NCBI GenBank assembly: GCA_910583815.1
Contig: CAJTZB010000069.1
Coordinates: forward strand, 1 to 8,419
Length of the DNA stretch: 8,419 bases
From: an uncultured Lachnospiraceae bacterium
Lineage (GTDB): Bacteria > Bacillota > Clostridia > Lachnospirales > Lachnospiraceae
Reading direction: 5' to 3'
Shown one piece after another: positions 6,358-8,419 of the stretch. The translations under genes and the position numbers were made by a program. The notes under the pieces were generated by a model. That model did no database searches. It was given only the letters and a program-made list of their open reading frames with translations, and had not been told where the DNA came from. How positions within the stretch are numbered: the first letter of the stretch is position 1; every line of letters begins with the position of its first letter.

Positions 6358-7007
6358 GTTCGAGCAAGATTGAGCAATTAATTGACAATATTTATGAATA
6401 TATAGAAAGTTGTAAACCAAAGGGCTTTTCTACATCGCAGGTTATCGTGCCAAAGGACGAATTATACGATTTGTTAGATGAACTGCGTCTCAGAGTGCCG
6501 GATGAAGTAAAGCGTTGCCAGAAAATGTTGGTCAACCGCGATGCTATCATTGCCAATGCACAGGAACGTGCAGAGAAAATTATTGCGGACGCAAAGCTTC
6601 AGGCAGAAGCGCTTGTGCATGACAGTGAAATTATGCGTCAGGCATATCTGCAGGCCAACGAAATGGTTTCTAGGGCAACGCAGGAGGCAGACGGCATTAT
6701 GCAGGCGGTCAACCGCGATGCAGAACAGATTCGGACTGGGGCGTTGGCATATACAAATGATATGCTTGCAGAGATGGAACGTGTAATGTCGATTGCATAT
6801 GATGATACAAGAACTAAGAGTGAGGCATTGCTTGATTCTATCCGGCAGAACCTTGAAATTGTGAGTGAAAACCGCAGGGAGCTTTGTGAAGACGTTGCGC
6901 CGCAGGCAGCAGAGCTGCAGGATAAACGGGAAGACTACTATACAAATGACGAGGAATCTGCCTATGACGATTTAAATGGGGATGATTTCCTTCGCAATAT
7001 TGATTAA
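6354..7007 (+). CDS. Coiled-coil protein, possibly SepIVA/DivIVA-like (often labelled 'ATPase')
   Basis: This 217-residue soluble protein has no signal peptide and no membrane helix. A small N-terminal part has VPKDELYDLLDELRLRVPDE (32-51). A long Ala/Glu/Arg-rich coiled coil at about 52-178 follows (NAQERAEKIIADAKLQAEAL, 68-87, then further repeats). The tail is acidic and probably disordered (about 185-217, rich in Asp and Glu). The block 32-145 recalls, from memory, the actinobacterial coaD-adjacent coiled-coil proteins related to SepIVA/DivIVA. Their pattern is a DELL-LRxxLPEEV start and a late Tyr-containing helix, compare AYTNDMLAEMERVM (132-145). Automated labels such as 'ATPase' or 'V-ATPase subunit H' probably reflect the coiled coil only; no nucleotide-binding motif is present. 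It has GGAGG at 6341-6345 and overlaps the coaD stop by 4 nt. Its last 36 nt overlap ylbJ on the other strand. The function is not established. Confidence 0.85.
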   Translation: MSSSKIEQLIDNIYEYIESCKPKGFSTSQVIVPKDELYDLLDELRLRVPDEVKRCQKMLVNRDAIIANAQERAEKIIADAKLQAEALVHDSEIMRQAYLQANEMVSRATQEADGIMQAVNRDAEQIRTGALAYTNDMLAEMERVMSIAYDDTRTKSEALLDSIRQNLEIVSENRRELCEDVAPQAAELQDKREDYYTNDEESAYDDLNGDDFLRNID

Positions 7008-7931
7008 TAGGGCAAGCCCAATGCCGATGGCACAGTGGCCCAGCTTTAATAGCAGAAGTTTGCCAAAAGAAAGAATATCATCTGTCAATACGCTTTTTGT
7101 CTGAGCAAGCCCTGACAGCCCGCCAAAGCAGCAGCATCCTATAACAAGCAGAAAAGATAAATCTGCGTTGGAAAGAAGGCGGCAGGCAGAAGCGATTCCG
7201 GTTGTCATCTCAAGCATGCAAAGAGGCAGCAGGCAGGCAAGAGAATGTTCCGGAAATGGAAGCAGCAGAGGAAGTACTGCGGCATAAATATTAAACAGAA
7301 TAATGTAACCTCCAATTTTTGACATGGCTTCAAAGCCGCTCAATATGCAGGTATCAAGAAGTGCAAAGGAAAATTCCGTGCTTTTTGTATCTGCAGGGTG
7401 AGTGGCTTTTTTTTGTGGAGCAGAAGAATTACCTATAGGAAGCAGCCTGCAGAAGATATGGCAGAGCAGGGCAGAAGCAAGTACAAATAACAGAATAAGG
7501 TAGGGGCTGTCTTTCAGCTTCAGCTGAGAAATGGCGGCATAGCTGATTAAAAACATGGGACTTGGATTGCTGCAGAGGGCAAGCAGAAGAACTGCCTCTT
7601 TTTTAGAGATTTCATTTTGTGCATAAAGTTCGGAAACGGTTTTGGCACCAAGCGGCAGTCCGGAAAGCAGTCCGGTAACAAGCGCAAAGCAGCCGGAGGC
7701 ACTGAGCGAAAACAATGGATGGAACAGCGGATAGAGCAGTTTTCCAAGCGCATGATGGAAGCCAAGCAGGACGAGGAGTTTTGTTAATATAAAAAATGGA
7801 AGCAAAGAAGGGAGCACTTGTTCAAACCAAAGCAAAAGCCCGGTTTTTGCTCCCTGCAGAGAGGCATCGGGAAAAATCAGAAACAAACACATTGTTCCAA
7901 ACAATAGGACGGCAAAAAGAAGACGTTTCAT
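6972..7931 (-). CDS. ylbJ: YlbJ-type sporulation integral membrane protein (nucleoside-recognition/Gate fold)
   Basis: This 319-residue polytopic protein has about eight to nine hydrophobic segments. Family features: an N-terminal membrane anchor (4-21); LPSLLPFFILTKLL (40-53); SGLPLGAKTVSELY (90-103); CSNPSPMFLISYA (120-132); a polar loop at about 165-185; EMTTG (241-245); and GGLSGLAQT (270-278). These match the YlbJ / nucleoside-recognition domain family. In Bacillus, YlbJ belongs to the mother-cell (sigma-E) programme and is needed for heat-resistant spores. The transported or sensed substrate is uncertain. The protein is shorter than the roughly 400 residues of the Bacillus version. ATG 7931 has GAGGG (7943-7939) with a 7-nt spacer. 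It follows tmcAL by 58 nt and ends inside the convergent coiled-coil gene. The location next to rsmD-coaD supports the identification. Confidence 0.85.
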   Translation of the reverse strand: MKRLLFAVLLFGTMCLFLIFPDASLQGAKTGLLLWFEQVLPSLLPFFILTKLLVLLGFHHALGKLLYPLFHPLFSLSASGCFALVTGLLSGLPLGAKTVSELYAQNEISKKEAVLLLALCSNPSPMFLISYAAISQLKLKDSPYLILLFVLASALLCHIFCRLLPIGNSSAPQKKATHPADTKSTEFSFALLDTCILSGFEAMSKIGGYIILFNIYAAVLPLLLPFPEHSLACLLPLCMLEMTTGIASACRLLSNADLSFLLVIGCCCFGGLSGLAQTKSVLTDDILSFGKLLLLKLGHCAIGIGLALLINIAKEIIPI

Positions 7932-7938
7932 AGTACAG

Positions 7939-7978
7939 CCCTCGTACGCTGTAAGCGGATTGGTATAGTGTATGAGGG
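7939..7978 (-). promoter_or_regulatory. Inverted repeat that can pair with the ylbJ ribosome binding site
   Basis: On the minus strand CCCTCATAC (7978-7970) is complementary to GTACGAGGG (7947-7939) at 8 of 9 positions (one A-C mismatch), with a 22-nt loop. The 3' arm contains GAGGG, the only good ribosome binding site for ylbJ. The 5' arm overlaps the sigma-E-like -10 box and so would be absent from RNA started at that promoter. Folding and function are inferred. Confidence 0.45.
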
Positions 7979-7997
7979 AGCCGTGTGTTTTATATCA
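7967..7997 (-). promoter_or_regulatory. Candidate sigma-E promoter of ylbJ
   Basis: On the minus strand CATACACT (7974-7967) matches the sigma-E -10 consensus CATACAHT perfectly. TGATATA (7997-7991) is a partial match to the -35 box KMATATT. The 16-nt spacer is one longer than usual. Initiation near 7960 gives a leader of about 29 nt. Known sigma-E control of ylbJ in Bacillus supports the reading. The -35 box overlaps the tmcAL stop codon. Confidence 0.6.
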
Positions 7998-8419
7998 GTT
8001 CTGTCTGCCGGCGTACATCTTCGGTATATCGGGAGTGATATTTTGTGGCTGCTACTTTGGAGTAGAGGTCGGCACAAGAACTGTCAAGCAAAAACAATCT
8101 CAAGCTTTCTTTGGAAAGTATTTGTTTGGCATCCGCTGCCTTGGTAATAATCGGGAGCTTTGTGCGTTTTTTCAGCTCACGAAGCAAAGGAGAAGCTGTT
8201 CGGTTCATTGCAAGCAGCCTTGCGTATGGGGCAGCTTTTATTGAGGATAGTTCTTTCGGAATCGCCAGCAAGATATGGGTCAGGGCACGGCAGACACGAG
8301 CAAATGTAATTTGTCGGTGCTTTATTTTGTGGGCAAACTCGGTAAACGGTAAAAATTCACAGGAAAATGCTGCAATGCGGTTGGCGAGATCCTCGGACAC
8401 ATCTAAGTAGGAAGTCAGA
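7990..8419 (-). CDS. tmcAL: tRNA(Met) cytidine acetate ligase TmcAL (YlbM), C-terminal part only
   Basis: The frame is open from the right edge to the TAA at 7992-7990, giving about 142 residues. The GTG at 8400 is internal: the codons before it read LTSYLD and continue into VSEDLANRI, a conserved YLDV-x-x-x-L-x-NRI stretch. Other family blocks are a helix near RALTHILLAIPKE (a TmcAL HILLxI-type motif), YARLLAMN, LLRELKKRTKLPIIT and a late ADLYS. The N-terminal nucleotidyltransferase-like half with the ATP-binding HxGH-type motif lies outside the window. Known role: ATP-dependent activation of acetate and acetylation of the wobble C34 of elongator tRNA-Met to ac4C. The neighbourhood fits, since ylbM lies near coaD and ylbJ in Bacillus. 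Its stop codon overlaps the -35 box of the ylbJ promoter. Confidence 0.85.
   Translation of the reverse strand, partial: LTSYLDVSEDLANRIAAFSCEFLPFTEFAHKIKHRQITFARVCRALTHILLAIPKELSSIKAAPYARLLAMNRTASPLLRELKKRTKLPIITKAADAKQILSKESLRLFLLDSSCADLYSKVAATKYHSRYTEDVRRQTELI

Noticed and set aside
8111..8410. Plus-strand 99-residue open frame opposite tmcAL
   Set aside because: It is antisense to clear TmcAL motifs and has no recognisable domain.
1..8419. Mobile elements, CRISPR, tRNA, rRNA, phage or defence genes
   Set aside because: No transposase or integrase motifs, regularly spaced repeats or tRNA-like folds were seen on either strand.

Overview
The window looks like chromosome from an endospore-forming, motile member of the Clostridia, most likely a Lachnospiraceae-type organism. 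Reasons: an alpha/beta-type small acid-soluble spore protein, a YlbJ-type sporulation membrane protein, a transmembrane chemoreceptor, strong AGG-type ribosome binding sites, moderate GC and densely packed genes. The genus cannot be named from the sequence alone. No mobile element, CRISPR array, tRNA or rRNA is seen.

Left region (1-4663, plus strand): the end of a GT2 glycosyltransferase of the polyprenyl-phosphate-sugar synthase type, then 11 nt later a 793-residue multi-membrane DUF2298 / 'Chlor_Arch_YYY' protein, then 21 nt later a methyl-accepting chemotaxis protein. The tight spacing and lack of an internal terminator suggest one operon. The first two genes look like a donor-maker and a GT-C-like membrane transferase for extracytoplasmic glycosylation. 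The transferase family has no established function as far as I know, so this pair is the best candidate here for an undescribed system.

Middle (4664-5146): a single-gene spore protein unit, with possible sigma-G promoters and small inverted repeats in its leader and a clear intrinsic terminator behind it.

Right region (5200-8419): a good sigma-A promoter drives rsmD (16S rRNA m2G966 methyltransferase), coaD (CoA biosynthesis) and a coiled-coil protein whose start codon overlaps the coaD stop. Facing them on the minus strand are tmcAL/ylbM (cut by the window edge) and ylbJ. YlbJ and the coiled-coil gene overlap tail to tail by 36 bp. This is the rsmD-coaD-ylbJ-tmcAL neighbourhood of Bacillus (ylbH-ylbI-ylbJ-ylbM), with the ylbJ-tmcAL part in the opposite orientation. 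A sigma-E-like promoter lies in front of ylbJ. An inverted repeat there could hide the ylbJ ribosome binding site in read-through mRNA but not in mRNA started from the sigma-E promoter.
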